Below, piece after piece: positions 15,982 to 24,511 of a DNA stretch of 64,000 bases (positions are counted from its first letter, which is position 1; every line of letters starts with the position of its first letter). The notes beneath the pieces are model-generated. The model ran no database searches, was not told where the DNA came from, and worked only from the letters and a program-made list of their open reading frames with translations. Made by a program: the position numbers and the translations under genes. The stretch is from an uncultured Lachnospiraceae bacterium. Lineage in GTDB: Bacteria > Bacillota > Clostridia > Lachnospirales > Lachnospiraceae. Location: NCBI GenBank assembly GCA_945919075.1, contig CAMEIX010000003.1, positions 62,001 to 126,000 of the forward strand, given 5' to 3'.

Positions 15982-18609
15982 TTAATCAAGCGGTTTATCT
16001 AACCGTGTCCAGTCGGACTTCGGTATCACGACGGATACCTTTACCTTATCCTTCTTGGGGATCACATAGCCTTCCTTGGTAATGATGTTATAAGTAATGT
16101 ATACATAGCCGTCAACTTTTGCATCCTTACCATATTTGGTTATATCCTTGCCTTCTTTAACAATCTTTTCATTGGCAGCATATAAGAGGTCTACGGCGTA
16201 GCTGTCATCTACCGCCAAATAGTAATTACCATAATCATCACGGCCGATATCCAGATTCTGTGCCAGGTTGCTGCCATCCAGTAAATTCTTTCCTAAGTCC
16301 ACACTGAAATCCACAAATTGAATGTTGTCCGCAGGCTTCTTACTGCCGGAATAAGTTAACTGCTGGTAGTAATAATAATCATATGTATCACCCGACATAT
16401 GATAACCGGGATTAGCCCCATTATAGTTTTGCCATTCTGCGTACTCTAACTCCAATTTCATACGCTGTTTGGTTATCTTATAAGAGGTCTGCAGCTTGTA
16501 ATCCGTCTTCGGTGCACTGTTTGTGATTTTTAAGGTAAAGGCTGTGGGTGCATAGAAATTGCCGTCCTTATCCTCCACCGTCATCTGGTATTTTAAGGAA
16601 GTCGGTATTTTAATCAATTTACGGCCCTGTGTTACTGTTTCCAGCGACTTTATTTTCATTCCTATGTTTGTAACGGTAAAGGTAACATATCCGTTTTCGT
16701 CGATGGTTTTACTTGCAAGCAAATCGTCAAACAGTTCAGTACTTGCAATTATATTACCAGGGTTTGCAAATATAAATGTGGTATCCGGATCCAGATACAG
16801 GGTCCCGCCTGCATTCTGCTTACCCGCATAGATCTTAATTGTCTGGGTATCGTTAATCTTGTACAAGCTGCCACTTGTTGTTATCTTCGGTTCTCCCTTT
16901 TGCGGGGTGTTCTTCGTAGTGGAGAAATTGGTATTCTCAATCTTGAATACGCGGCTTTCCTTACCGGACTTTACAGTTACCTCCACAACCTGTGCAGTGG
17001 GAACAATCATAACATACTGCTTTTCTTCTGCTGAAATATATCCACCCATTTCTTTATAAAAGATATTCATCAGTTTGTAATACGTGGAGGAGATATTTTT
17101 GCCGCCTTTCACGCTCACAGACATGTCCAGATAATCCCGGTTCCCATCGATTTCAAAATATAACATGATTGGGTCATTTCCGGTTCCCGAATAGCGATAG
17201 ATGTTACCCGGAGTATCCTTGGTAATCGTAGAACCCATACCGCCCATCAAGCCAATTTGAACATATGCCACCAGTTCGTTCATGGCAAAGGTCTTTTTCT
17301 TCAGATTTAAAGTAATGCTCTTCTTGGTTTTGCCGTCTAAGGTGGTAGCGGTCAGGGTTACCGGTCTTCCGCTAACGTTCAAAACAGTGATCTGCCCATC
17401 CTTATCTATGATCACATCCTTGCTACTTGATTTGTATGTATACAGATCCCTGGCCAAAGTATTTACTGTAGCTCCTGTCGTGATGGTATCATCCGCAGTG
17501 ACTGTAAGATATCTACCATCCAAATCTGCTGCAGTCACTTCATCGCCATTTTGGAATAGGCATTTTGCGGAACCGTCCGAAATGATGGCAGTACCTTCAG
17601 CAGGAACTGAATCCGTAATATATACAGTATAGGTTTGCTTAGTTTCATTTCCCTCATAGTCTTTCGCCTGACAGATAAACTGTAACTCATAATATTTCAC
17701 CGGATCAAAGTCCTTGCCCAGCGTTACCTTTCCGGTAGTACTTACGGTAACGTTCTTTCCTTCATAAGAAAGATATTCCTCTGCCGTATTATCATAGTAC
17801 TGTACGGACCATTCCAAGGCACCGGGTTTATAAGCGGTTGTGTCGTTATAACCTATTGCATAAGTCTTTAGCTGGAAAGAAGCTGCTTTCCCGGCTGCTT
17901 TGTATACCAAGTCCGGACCATCGATGTAGATACGATATATGCTCGAAACCACGTTAATGGTAAGGGTCGCCGGCTCTGCATGAATGCCTGCCGGTACCAC
18001 GGGAAGGAGTGTAATCACGTACTTCCCGGGAACAGCATAATTTTTCACGCTAAGCCTCAGTTCTCCCGATTTAGAGGTATCACAGGTTACGCAACTTGTC
18101 ATATCCAATCCGTTTAGGGTAATACCGGTAACCTCATAAGCCAGACCTTCGTCACTGGTGGTTCTTTCATAGCCAATCAGGGCTGCCTGAACATCTTGCT
18201 GACCGGTATAGATGATCTTCTGTTTTGCAGTAACCTTTAATTTCTTACTCTGGTACAGTTCCGGATCCAGAACAACATCCCCGTCGGATACAGTAGGTTC
18301 GTCCACGATGGGCTCCCCGGGAATCTCAGGGTCTGCCGGTGTGGCAGGATCTGTCCCATCCCCATCGGATACGGTGGGTTCGTCCACAATGGGCTCCCCG
18401 GGAACTGTAGGGGTAGCGGGGTTTGTCTCATCCCCATCAGACACTGCCGGTGTCTCTGCTACAGGTGCTGTCGGTTCTTCCTCCGACGCTGTTACTTCAT
18501 AGGCTTCTGCTGCGTTACTGACAAAAGCTGTTTGGGGCACTGCCGTAAACACGATTGCCGCACTTAGTGTAACAGCCAACAGAGAGCGAAGTTTCTTCCA
18601 TTTTTTCAT
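15982..18609 (-). CDS. Secreted repeat protein of unknown function, tandem paralogue 1
   Basis: An 875-residue exported protein, the first of three tandem paralogues. The ATG follows AAAAGGAGGAAAAAC, a strong ribosome site. The signal peptide MKKWKKLRSLLAVTLSAAIV runs to about SNAA. The linker is longer than in the others and holds several VSDGD motifs, with a 27-residue unit (PGEPIVDEPTVSDGD type) present twice. The rest shares ERTTSDEGLAYEV, a Big-like VTLTATTLDGKTKKSITLNL, PKTDYKLQTSYKITKQRM and the C-terminal DKVKVSVVIPKSDWTRL. No function can be assigned; the beta-rich, repeat-like composition suggests a surface or biofilm protein. It has its own strong terminator, so it is transcribed apart from the other two. 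Confidence 0.7.
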   Translation of the reverse strand: MKKWKKLRSLLAVTLSAAIVFTAVPQTAFVSNAAEAYEVTASEEEPTAPVAETPAVSDGDETNPATPTVPGEPIVDEPTVSDGDGTDPATPADPEIPGEPIVDEPTVSDGDVVLDPELYQSKKLKVTAKQKIIYTGQQDVQAALIGYERTTSDEGLAYEVTGITLNGLDMTSCVTCDTSKSGELRLSVKNYAVPGKYVITLLPVVPAGIHAEPATLTINVVSSIYRIYIDGPDLVYKAAGKAASFQLKTYAIGYNDTTAYKPGALEWSVQYYDNTAEEYLSYEGKNVTVSTTGKVTLGKDFDPVKYYELQFICQAKDYEGNETKQTYTVYITDSVPAEGTAIISDGSAKCLFQNGDEVTAADLDGRYLTVTADDTITTGATVNTLARDLYTYKSSSKDVIIDKDGQITVLNVSGRPVTLTATTLDGKTKKSITLNLKKKTFAMNELVAYVQIGLMGGMGSTITKDTPGNIYRYSGTGNDPIMLYFEIDGNRDYLDMSVSVKGGKNISSTYYKLMNIFYKEMGGYISAEEKQYVMIVPTAQVVEVTVKSGKESRVFKIENTNFSTTKNTPQKGEPKITTSGSLYKINDTQTIKIYAGKQNAGGTLYLDPDTTFIFANPGNIIASTELFDDLLASKTIDENGYVTFTVTNIGMKIKSLETVTQGRKLIKIPTSLKYQMTVEDKDGNFYAPTAFTLKITNSAPKTDYKLQTSYKITKQRMKLELEYAEWQNYNGANPGYHMSGDTYDYYYYQQLTYSGSKKPADNIQFVDFSVDLGKNLLDGSNLAQNLDIGRDDYGNYYLAVDDSYAVDLLYAANEKIVKEGKDITKYGKDAKVDGYVYITYNIITKEGYVIPKKDKVKVSVVIPKSDWTRLDKPLD
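18284..18404 (-). repeat. 81-bp period repeat coding for the VSDGD linker
   Basis: Within secreted paralogue 1, two near-identical blocks of about 40 bp (from 18284 and from 18365) encode GEPIVDEPTVSDGD twice. The period of 81 bp equals 27 codons. It is a coding repeat that can lengthen or shorten the linker after the signal peptide. Confidence 0.7.
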
Positions 18610-18754
18610 GTTTTTCCTCCTTTTGGATAGGGATGATGTCTCTATACATCAATCCACATTATATATTAACAAAACTATACATATTCATACTACTCCATAA
18701 ATATACAGAAACGCAAGTATAACTTATCATTTTTTAATCGAAAAATTTTTTAAA

Positions 18755-18824
18755 TACAAAAAGCAGGGCACTATTGGCACTTGCCGGGGTTTAACCCCCG
18801 CAGAAGCCTATATATGCCCCGCTC
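18755..18824 (-). terminator. Terminator downstream of the membrane XRE regulator
   Basis: On the minus strand the arms AGCGGGGCA (rc of 18815-18823) and TGCCCTGCT (rc of 18762-18770) pair with one G-U wobble and are followed by TTTTTG. The long loop between them contains its own small GC hairpin (GGGGTTAAACCCC). It lies about 25-90 bases after the stop of the XRE gene. Between here and the start of paralogue 1 (18610-18754) I see only AT-rich sequence, presumably promoter DNA. Confidence 0.7.
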
Positions 18825-18845
18825 AGCCGGAAAAATCAAATATTT

Positions 18846-19847
18846 TTATTCTTCTACTTTCATCACTACTTTTATAATGGTAACTACCGCTGCGAAGAGC
18901 ACCCCCGCTACCGGCCAGACAATCCAGGTGAATTCCCAACGCATGGTTGCAAAACTCCACCCAAGGTAACCTGCAACCACGATCATCCAGTAAATAGCGG
19001 CTACTTTATCGATTACCTTGCCGGCTTTTTTCTGTTCTACGGTGTATTCCTTTTCCTGCAGGAGTTTCTGGTAACTTCCCATAATCATACCGCTTCTTAC
19101 AAAGAGATTGGATGCAATGGAAACAATGGCAAGTAAAATACCCACCGTGCAGATCACAAGTTCATCGGCCGCATCTAACATTGCCGCTCCCATCAGAGGA
19201 ACAACACTTAAGATGCAGAGAACCACGCCGATTACGAGCAGCAGATTATATTTACCTTCGTAGGCTTTCTTCTTTTCATTTACCATCCCGATTACACCGT
19301 ACTCCGTTTCAATTGCTTCTTTTTCCAGATATTCAAAACGTTCTGTTTTACTGCCTGATATAATAAAAATGCTGACGGCTGCCGCCACAATAATCAGCAG
19401 GATCACCACTCCAAGACCACCCGCCATATCCTCTGTCAGGGCAATCCTTCCGGATTCTGAAAATGCTCCCAGAAGCAAAAGTGCTATGGGGGACAAAATG
19501 CAAAGACTTACGGCATTTGCAATCCAGCCGGAGTACTTTTTCTCTGTTTTTAGAAATTCCACTGCTTCTTCCATGGATACCTTACGGCGCGGAGGTTCAG
19601 AGGTAGCTTCTTCAACCGGTACTACATTGTTAATTTGCGTTTCCGATTCCATTTCATCTTTTAATAAGTAGTCGGTGCTTACATTAAAAATCTCTGCCAT
19701 TTTTAAGATCTTCTGCAAATCAGGCACTGCCTGTGCACCTTCCCACTTGGAAACAGACTGTCTGGAAACGGATAATTTCTCCGCCAGTTCCTCCTGTGAC
19801 CAACCATTCTTTTTTCTTTCATTGATAATTTTGTCTGCTAAAATCAT
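18846..19847 (-). CDS. XRE-family regulator with membrane domain
   Basis: A 333-residue protein. The start ATG at 19847 follows GGGAG at 6 bases; a longer frame from 19883 has no such site. The N-terminal 65 residues are a Cro/C1-type helix-turn-helix (WSQEELAEKLSVSRQSVSKWE...PDLQKI). After a linker there are about six hydrophobic segments (for example VSLCILSPIALLLLGAF, VVILLIIVAAAVSIFIISG, YNLLLVIGVVLCILSVVPL), so the protein is a membrane-bound DNA-binding regulator. Such proteins are frequent in Clostridia and usually control neighbouring membrane or stress genes, but the signal is unknown. A promoter and a 14-bp palindrome lie just upstream, which suggests autoregulation. Confidence 0.8.
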   Translation of the reverse strand: MILADKIINERKKNGWSQEELAEKLSVSRQSVSKWEGAQAVPDLQKILKMAEIFNVSTDYLLKDEMESETQINNVVPVEEATSEPPRRKVSMEEAVEFLKTEKKYSGWIANAVSLCILSPIALLLLGAFSESGRIALTEDMAGGLGVVILLIIVAAAVSIFIISGSKTERFEYLEKEAIETEYGVIGMVNEKKKAYEGKYNLLLVIGVVLCILSVVPLMGAAMLDAADELVICTVGILLAIVSIASNLFVRSGMIMGSYQKLLQEKEYTVEQKKAGKVIDKVAAIYWMIVVAGYLGWSFATMRWEFTWIVWPVAGVLFAAVVTIIKVVMKVEE

Positions 19848-19952
19848 ATTGCTCCCTTTCCGGAGCCACCTGCTCCTCATCACATTTTGTTTTATCTGCC
19901 TTGCGTCATTTTACTTTCGCTTACGGCTTTGTTCTCCTTAAACTTAACAAAA

Positions 19953-19994
19953 TGTGCGGTTGCACACTATAAATCCTGCTTTTCAATTTGTCAA
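19953..19994 (-). promoter_or_regulatory. Promoter and palindromic operator of the XRE regulator
   Basis: On the minus strand, TTGACA (rc of 19989-19994), a 17-base spacer and TATAGT (rc of 19966-19971) form a near-consensus sigma-A promoter. The -35 lies inside the last codons of the upstream helicase gene. A perfect dyad TGTGC-GGTT-GCACA at 19953-19966 abuts the -10 and covers the expected start site, a usual place for a repressor. Confidence 0.7.
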
Positions 19995-21551
19995 CCGGCG
20001 GTTGCGTTTTCCGTTTTTATGCGGTTTTTCCTTCCGGCGGCTGCGGTCTTTCTTTTCTTCGCGTCCTTTTCGTCCCGCTTTGGATTCTCTCACCCTGTGG
20101 CCCTCTTTAGGCTTGCCGCTCTCCCGTTCCCTTCGATTCTCTGTCTCACGGCGTTTACGGTGCTTCGGCTCCTCCACAATAATTTCTTCCGGGGTCTCTC
20201 CAATCTGCATGCGTACCAGTACTGCCAGAAGTTCCATGGGGTCTAATTCCATATCGGCTAATTTTTCCTCAATCTGTTCCTCAAGTCCGGTGAAATCTTC
20301 GGTCATATATTTTTCAGATGCCTCTTTCAGAAGTTTGTTCAGCTTCATGTCCATAATCTGGGTGGCCTTGGGCAGGCGTTTCTCTTCCATCTTTGTCTTG
20401 CAGACTCTTTCAATCTCCCGAATTTTGTATAAATCCCTGCCGTAGGCAAAGGTGAATGCAAGACCTTCTTTTCCGGCACGGCCGGTCCGCCCGATCCGGT
20501 GTACGTAGTACTCGATGTCCTGCGGGATATCATAATTAAACACCGCCTCTAAGTCATCCACATCGATTCCTCTTGCTGCCACATCCGTTGCAATCAGAAT
20601 CTGCAGACTTCCGTTCTTAAAACGGTTCATCACAAAATCCCGCTGCTTCTGCGTAAGATCCCCATGTAAACCCTCTGCCTGATATCCACGGTTCTTTAAA
20701 TTTTCAGCCAGTTCATCCACCATCTTCTTGGTATTGCAGAAAATAATGGAACGGGTCAGGTTATAACTGTCAATCAACCGGCAGATTGCCTCTTCTTTGT
20801 AAATACGTTTAATGACATAATAATACTGTTTAATTTGGGAAACTGTCAGTTCCTTTTTGGTTACTTTGATCAGTTTTGCATCCTTCTGGTATTTGTCCGT
20901 GATATCCAAAATCGCCTGCGGCATGGTAGCGGAAAAAAGGGCGGTCTGGTGCTCCCTTTCAATCTCGCCCAGAATGGTCTCCATATCCTCCCGAAATCCC
21001 ATGTTCAGCATTTCATCCGCTTCATCCAAAACTACCATACTTACGTCATTTACTTTAATGGTGTGTCTGCGCATGTGGTCCATTACACGTCCGGGTGTTC
21101 CCACTATAATCTGTGCTCCCCCCTTCAGTGCCTTAATCTGTCGGGTGATATCCTGTCCCCCGTAAATGGGTACAATGCGGATACCATGCATGTATTTGGA
21201 GAATTTGTGTAATTCCTCTGCTGCCTGAATCGCCAGTTCCCTGGTGGGACAAAGCACCATCCCCTGCAGTAAACGGCTGCCTGCATCAATCTTTTGCAAC
21301 ATGGGAATCCCGAATGCGGCGGTCTTACCGGTTCCGGTCTGGGCCTGCCCGATTACATCTGCACCGGACAAAAGCACCGGTATTGCCTGTGCCTGGATGG
21401 GGGTCATTTCCACAAATCCCATCTCCGTCACGGCACGAAGAATCCTGCTATCAATTCCGGAATCCTCGTAGCGGATAAACTCTTCCGCCTCCTTTTCTCT
21501 GTCCATTATCTCCTTCGACATTTTTTCTTCCTTCATTCCTTCTTTTCTCAT
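19983..21551 (-). CDS. DEAD-box ATP-dependent RNA helicase (CshA-like)
   Basis: About 522 residues. All family motifs are visible: Q motif MTPIQAQAIP, motif I AQTGTGKT, Ia PTRELA, II DEAD, III SAT, and VI HRIGRTGR. The C-terminal 70 residues are very rich in Arg, Lys and Glu, a typical RNA-binding tail. The protein unwinds short RNA duplexes in ribosome assembly and mRNA decay in the cytoplasm. The exact start is uncertain: in-frame starts exist at 21566 (GTG), 21551 and 21521 (ATG after GAAGGAAG), all in a charged N-terminal stretch that does not affect the domains. No terminator follows the gene; the next promoter begins within its last codons. Upstream lies a hairpin-rich intergenic repeat. 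Confidence 0.9.
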   Translation of the reverse strand: MRKEGMKEEKMSKEIMDREKEAEEFIRYEDSGIDSRILRAVTEMGFVEMTPIQAQAIPVLLSGADVIGQAQTGTGKTAAFGIPMLQKIDAGSRLLQGMVLCPTRELAIQAAEELHKFSKYMHGIRIVPIYGGQDITRQIKALKGGAQIIVGTPGRVMDHMRRHTIKVNDVSMVVLDEADEMLNMGFREDMETILGEIEREHQTALFSATMPQAILDITDKYQKDAKLIKVTKKELTVSQIKQYYYVIKRIYKEEAICRLIDSYNLTRSIIFCNTKKMVDELAENLKNRGYQAEGLHGDLTQKQRDFVMNRFKNGSLQILIATDVAARGIDVDDLEAVFNYDIPQDIEYYVHRIGRTGRAGKEGLAFTFAYGRDLYKIREIERVCKTKMEEKRLPKATQIMDMKLNKLLKEASEKYMTEDFTGLEEQIEEKLADMELDPMELLAVLVRMQIGETPEEIIVEEPKHRKRRETENRRERESGKPKEGHRVRESKAGRKGREEKKDRSRRKEKPHKNGKRNRRLTN

Positions 21552-21576
21552 AATCTTCTCTTTCACTAATTATTTT

Positions 21577-21742
21577 GACGGTCGCTTGCCTCGTCGCTAT
21601 AACAAGAAAGAATCTCACTTGCGAGATTCTCGCGCCGAGCGCGGTCGCTTTTGCGACATGATTCCTATCGCGCGAGTGCGCATCCTTAGCGGAGCGTTTT
21701 TGTATAATAGGAAATTCAGAAGAATTTCCTATTATACAAAAA
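21577..21742. repeat. Hairpin-rich intergenic repeat (possible MITE-like or structured RNA element)
   Basis: A 165-bp non-coding stretch made of nested inverted repeats. The main one is a perfect 21-bp stem at 21697-21717/21722-21742 with a 4-base loop (core TGTATAATAGGAAATTC). Others are GTCGC-TTTT-GCGAC at 21644-21657 and AGAATCTC-ACTTGC-GAGATTCT at 21609-21630, plus GC-rich CGCGCGAG-type palindromes. It lies between the terminator of the chemotaxis receptor and the helicase start. The density of palindromes is unlike the rest of the window and suggests a dispersed palindromic element. Confidence 0.7.
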
Positions 21743-21763
21743 AGGGCTCGTAAGAGCCCTTTT
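21741..21763. terminator. Terminator of the chemotaxis receptor gene
   Basis: GGGCTC-GTAA-GAGCCC at 21744-21759 is flanked by AAAAAA on one side and TTTT on the other, so it can work in both directions. On the minus strand it stands about 10 bases after the stop of the receptor gene. Confidence 0.9.
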
Positions 21764-21772
21764 ACTTCTTTC

Positions 21773-23116
21773 TTACAGTCTGAAGCGTGACATAAACTGA
21801 TCCAGATCCGCTGCAATTTTATCCAGTCTTGCGGTCTGTTCTTCCAGATTCTGAATCGTCATGTTTACTTCTTCCACGGATGCGGAGGTTTCTTCCGTAC
21901 TTGCTGCATTTTCCTCTGCAATTGCGGTCAGATTCTGAACACCGTCTACTACATTGACACGTGCATTGTCCATATTTTCAATGGATTCGTACATAATCCT
22001 TACACTGTCTATGGATTTGGTAATACCCTGTTTTACTTCACCAAAACCATCTCCGGTGCGTTTCACATTTGCGCTCTGTTCTGCAATGATTTCTTTTACA
22101 TTGTCCATGGTGCAGACAGCTTCTTCAGAATCCTTGATCAAGGATTCGATAATCTCCGCAATTTCTTTTGCGGATTCATTGGACTGCTCTGCCAGCTTCT
22201 GAATCTGGGCTGCAACCACTGCGAAGCCCCTACCCTGTTCTCCGGCTCTTGCTGCTTCAATGGAAGCGTTTAAGGAAAGGAGATTCGTTTCTTCCGCAAT
22301 GGAGGTAATGATACCTGCTGCTTCTTTAATCTTCATGGCAGATATATTGGTATTCCATGTCTGTTCATAAATCTTCTCAATGGCTTCCTGAGTCTTAACA
22401 TTAATCTCACCGAGCTGTACCAGATTATTTAATGCTCCCTCACCTGCCACCTGCATGGCATTCGCATTGCTGTTGAGGTCCACAACCTGCTTACCGGTGT
22501 CTTCAATCATATTTCCAATGTAAATAACATTTTCCGTAGCCTTCTGGGTCTCCAATGCCTGACTGTTGGCACCGGCAGCAATTTCCGCAATGGCGGATTC
22601 TACCTGCTCCATCATTCTAGCATTTTCTTTAGTAGCTTCCGCAATGGAAGAAGTGGTTTCGTACAGGTCATTCACTTCTCTTTTAAGCTGCCCCACTACC
22701 TGTCCCAAGGAAATGCGGAGAGCGCGCACTGCGCGGCTCATGACGCCTGACTCATCTTTACGCATATCAAGTTTTTTCTGATTATCATTCACAGAAAAAT
22801 CCATCCCTGCAATCTTCTGCAGATTCATTGCAAGTGTTTTTAATGGCTTGGTAATCATCTTGGAAATGAAAAAGCAAATGATAGCGCTTACTACCAAAAC
22901 AATCATTCCATTAATAATTGCTATCACCAACGTATGATTTACGATTTTTTCATCCAAACCATTCTTTTCCATAGAAGGCGCATAAGTATACGTCATTGCT
23001 GTTGCTGTTAATAAACTGGTAATGATAGAACATAATACAACCTTAAAGGTAATGGAAGACATCAGTCCTACTTTTTCCTGTCCTCCGGTCTGATTTTGAT
23101 TTACTTGTTTGCTCAT
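21773..23116 (-). CDS. Methyl-accepting chemotaxis protein with minimal external domain
   Basis: A 447-residue receptor. Two membrane helices (about 21-43 and 62-85) enclose only about 18 residues, so there is almost no extracellular sensor. A HAMP-like region follows (from [15 protein letters not shown]), then a long coiled-coil signalling domain whose hairpin tip contains [20 protein letters not shown], the conserved CheA/CheW contact. Such receptors pass a signal to CheA and the flagellar motor; this one may sense membrane state or a cytoplasmic cue. The start follows GGAGGGG at 7 bases. It lies 21 bases after the stop of the ctpA-like gene and may be co-transcribed with the wall-hydrolase cluster. 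A strong terminator follows. Confidence 0.9.
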   Translation of the reverse strand: MSKQVNQNQTGGQEKVGLMSSITFKVVLCSIITSLLTATAMTYTYAPSMEKNGLDEKIVNHTLVIAIINGMIVLVVSAIICFFISKMITKPLKTLAMNLQKIAGMDFSVNDNQKKLDMRKDESGVMSRAVRALRISLGQVVGQLKREVNDLYETTSSIAEATKENARMMEQVESAIAEIAAGANSQALETQKATENVIYIGNMIEDTGKQVVDLNSNANAMQVAGEGALNNLVQLGEINVKTQEAIEKIYEQTWNTNISAMKIKEAAGIITSIAEETNLLSLNASIEAARAGEQGRGFAVVAAQIQKLAEQSNESAKEIAEIIESLIKDSEEAVCTMDNVKEIIAEQSANVKRTGDGFGEVKQGITKSIDSVRIMYESIENMDNARVNVVDGVQNLTAIAEENAASTEETSASVEEVNMTIQNLEEQTARLDKIAADLDQFMSRFRL

Positions 23117-23137
23117 ACGAACCCCTCCGCCTCTGCT

Positions 23138-24490
23138 TTAGTTAATTCTTTCTTGTAAATATTCTTTTGCCCTTTCTAACTGATTATCTATCTTTTCATC
23201 ACTGTAATACAGTTCAGAATCAAATTCAATCACTTCATCCGGTTCGATACCGATTCCATGAATATTAACACCTTTCGGAGTGTAATAAGAACTGATAGTT
23301 AATTTTACAGCAGAACCATCGGACAATTCAATAGGTTTTTGCACAATTCCTTTACCAAATGTGGTGGTTCCTATGAGATATCCTACGCCATAGTCCTTAA
23401 TGGCACCTGCAAGGATTTCAGAAGCACTTGCGGAATTACCGTTTACCAACACTACCATGGGAACATCGATTACTCTTTTTCCGTCACTTTTGTATTCCGC
23501 TCTTTCCCCATATTTATCCTCTGTATAAACAATCAGGCCTTCGGGTAAAAGCTGACGGGCAATACTGATTACGGATGCCAGACTTCCTCCCGGATTGCTT
23601 CGAAGATCCAGAACCAGACCCTTCATGTTATTCCCTCTTGCCATAGCCATGGCTTCGGTAAACTGCTGGATGGTAATGGTATCAAATTCCGTAATCTGAA
23701 TATAGGCAATATCATCATCCAGCATCTCAAACTTGACAGTAGGTGCTTCTACCTTTCTTCTGACGACATCCTTTTCAATCTGTACTCCATCCCTGACAAG
23801 AGTAAGCCGGACTGTGGTATTCTCCTCACCTTTTACCAGAGAAACAATCTCTGTCAGTGTCATACCATACACGTCCTTACCATCGACCTTATAGATTATA
23901 TCATTTTCCCTAAGATCCGCCTCTTCTGCCGGTGTTCCTTCTATGATTCCGCTGATCTTGCCATACTTGGTAGCCTCATCCAGACTCACATAGGCTCCGA
24001 TTCCATAATAAATACCTGCCGTACTCTGATAAAGACTCTGCAATTCCTCTGCCGAATAATACTCGGAGTATGGATCACCCAGCGAAGAAACCATGCCCTT
24101 GTAAGCACCGTTCTCCATTGCTTCCCTGTCAATATCTTCATCCTTGTAGTAATTCTCCTCAATGATGGACTCAATCAGATCCATTTTTTCAACAGTATCC
24201 TCGGATATTTCATGGTCCCATTCCCCCGAAGAATCAGAACCATCCTTATTATTGTCCTTATTCTTATTGTTGTCTTTATCCTTCTGATTCGCCTCCAGCT
24301 TCTTAATTGCATCGGCATACTGTATTCGACTTACCGCATACACACTGCCGGTGGTAATCAAGGCAATAATAAGTCCGGTAAAAAGTCCGACCCAGAAATA
24401 TCTGCCTCCCTTATCCTTTGGCTGTCTTTCTCCACCCATGGGAGTATAACCCTGACCATTATTGGTCACATAGATCTCATTCTCCTCCAT
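23138..24490 (-). CDS. C-terminal processing peptidase, S41 family (CtpA/CtpB-like)
   Basis: A 450-residue serine protease. An N-terminal cytoplasmic stretch is followed by one membrane anchor (about 32-53) and a charged Asn/Lys/Asp-rich linker. A PDZ domain (about 155-245) recognises C-termini. The catalytic S41 domain has Ser355 in NGNSASASEI and Lys380 in TFGKGIVQ, 25 residues apart as in the family, so the Ser/Lys dyad is intact. The active site faces outside the membrane. The gene stands directly after the M23 wall hydrolase and FtsEX genes. In related bacteria CtpA-type proteases process or degrade wall hydrolases, so this position suggests control of the neighbouring M23 enzyme. Confidence 0.92.
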   Translation of the reverse strand: MEENEIYVTNNGQGYTPMGGERQPKDKGGRYFWVGLFTGLIIALITTGSVYAVSRIQYADAIKKLEANQKDKDNNKNKDNNKDGSDSSGEWDHEISEDTVEKMDLIESIIEENYYKDEDIDREAMENGAYKGMVSSLGDPYSEYYSAEELQSLYQSTAGIYYGIGAYVSLDEATKYGKISGIIEGTPAEEADLRENDIIYKVDGKDVYGMTLTEIVSLVKGEENTTVRLTLVRDGVQIEKDVVRRKVEAPTVKFEMLDDDIAYIQITEFDTITIQQFTEAMAMARGNNMKGLVLDLRSNPGGSLASVISIARQLLPEGLIVYTEDKYGERAEYKSDGKRVIDVPMVVLVNGNSASASEILAGAIKDYGVGYLIGTTTFGKGIVQKPIELSDGSAVKLTISSYYTPKGVNIHGIGIEPDEVIEFDSELYYSDEKIDNQLERAKEYLQERIN

Positions 24491-24511
24491 TTTTCTCGCC
24501 TTTCATATCCA

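Noticed and set aside
18237..18502. Ser/Pro-rich short frames over the VSDGD linker
   Set aside because: They arise from the repeated linker DNA read in other frames.
3925..18609. LPxTG or SLH anchoring of the large secreted proteins
   Set aside because: The C-termini end in repeat or Ig-like sequence without LPxTG, hydrophobic tail or SLH motif.
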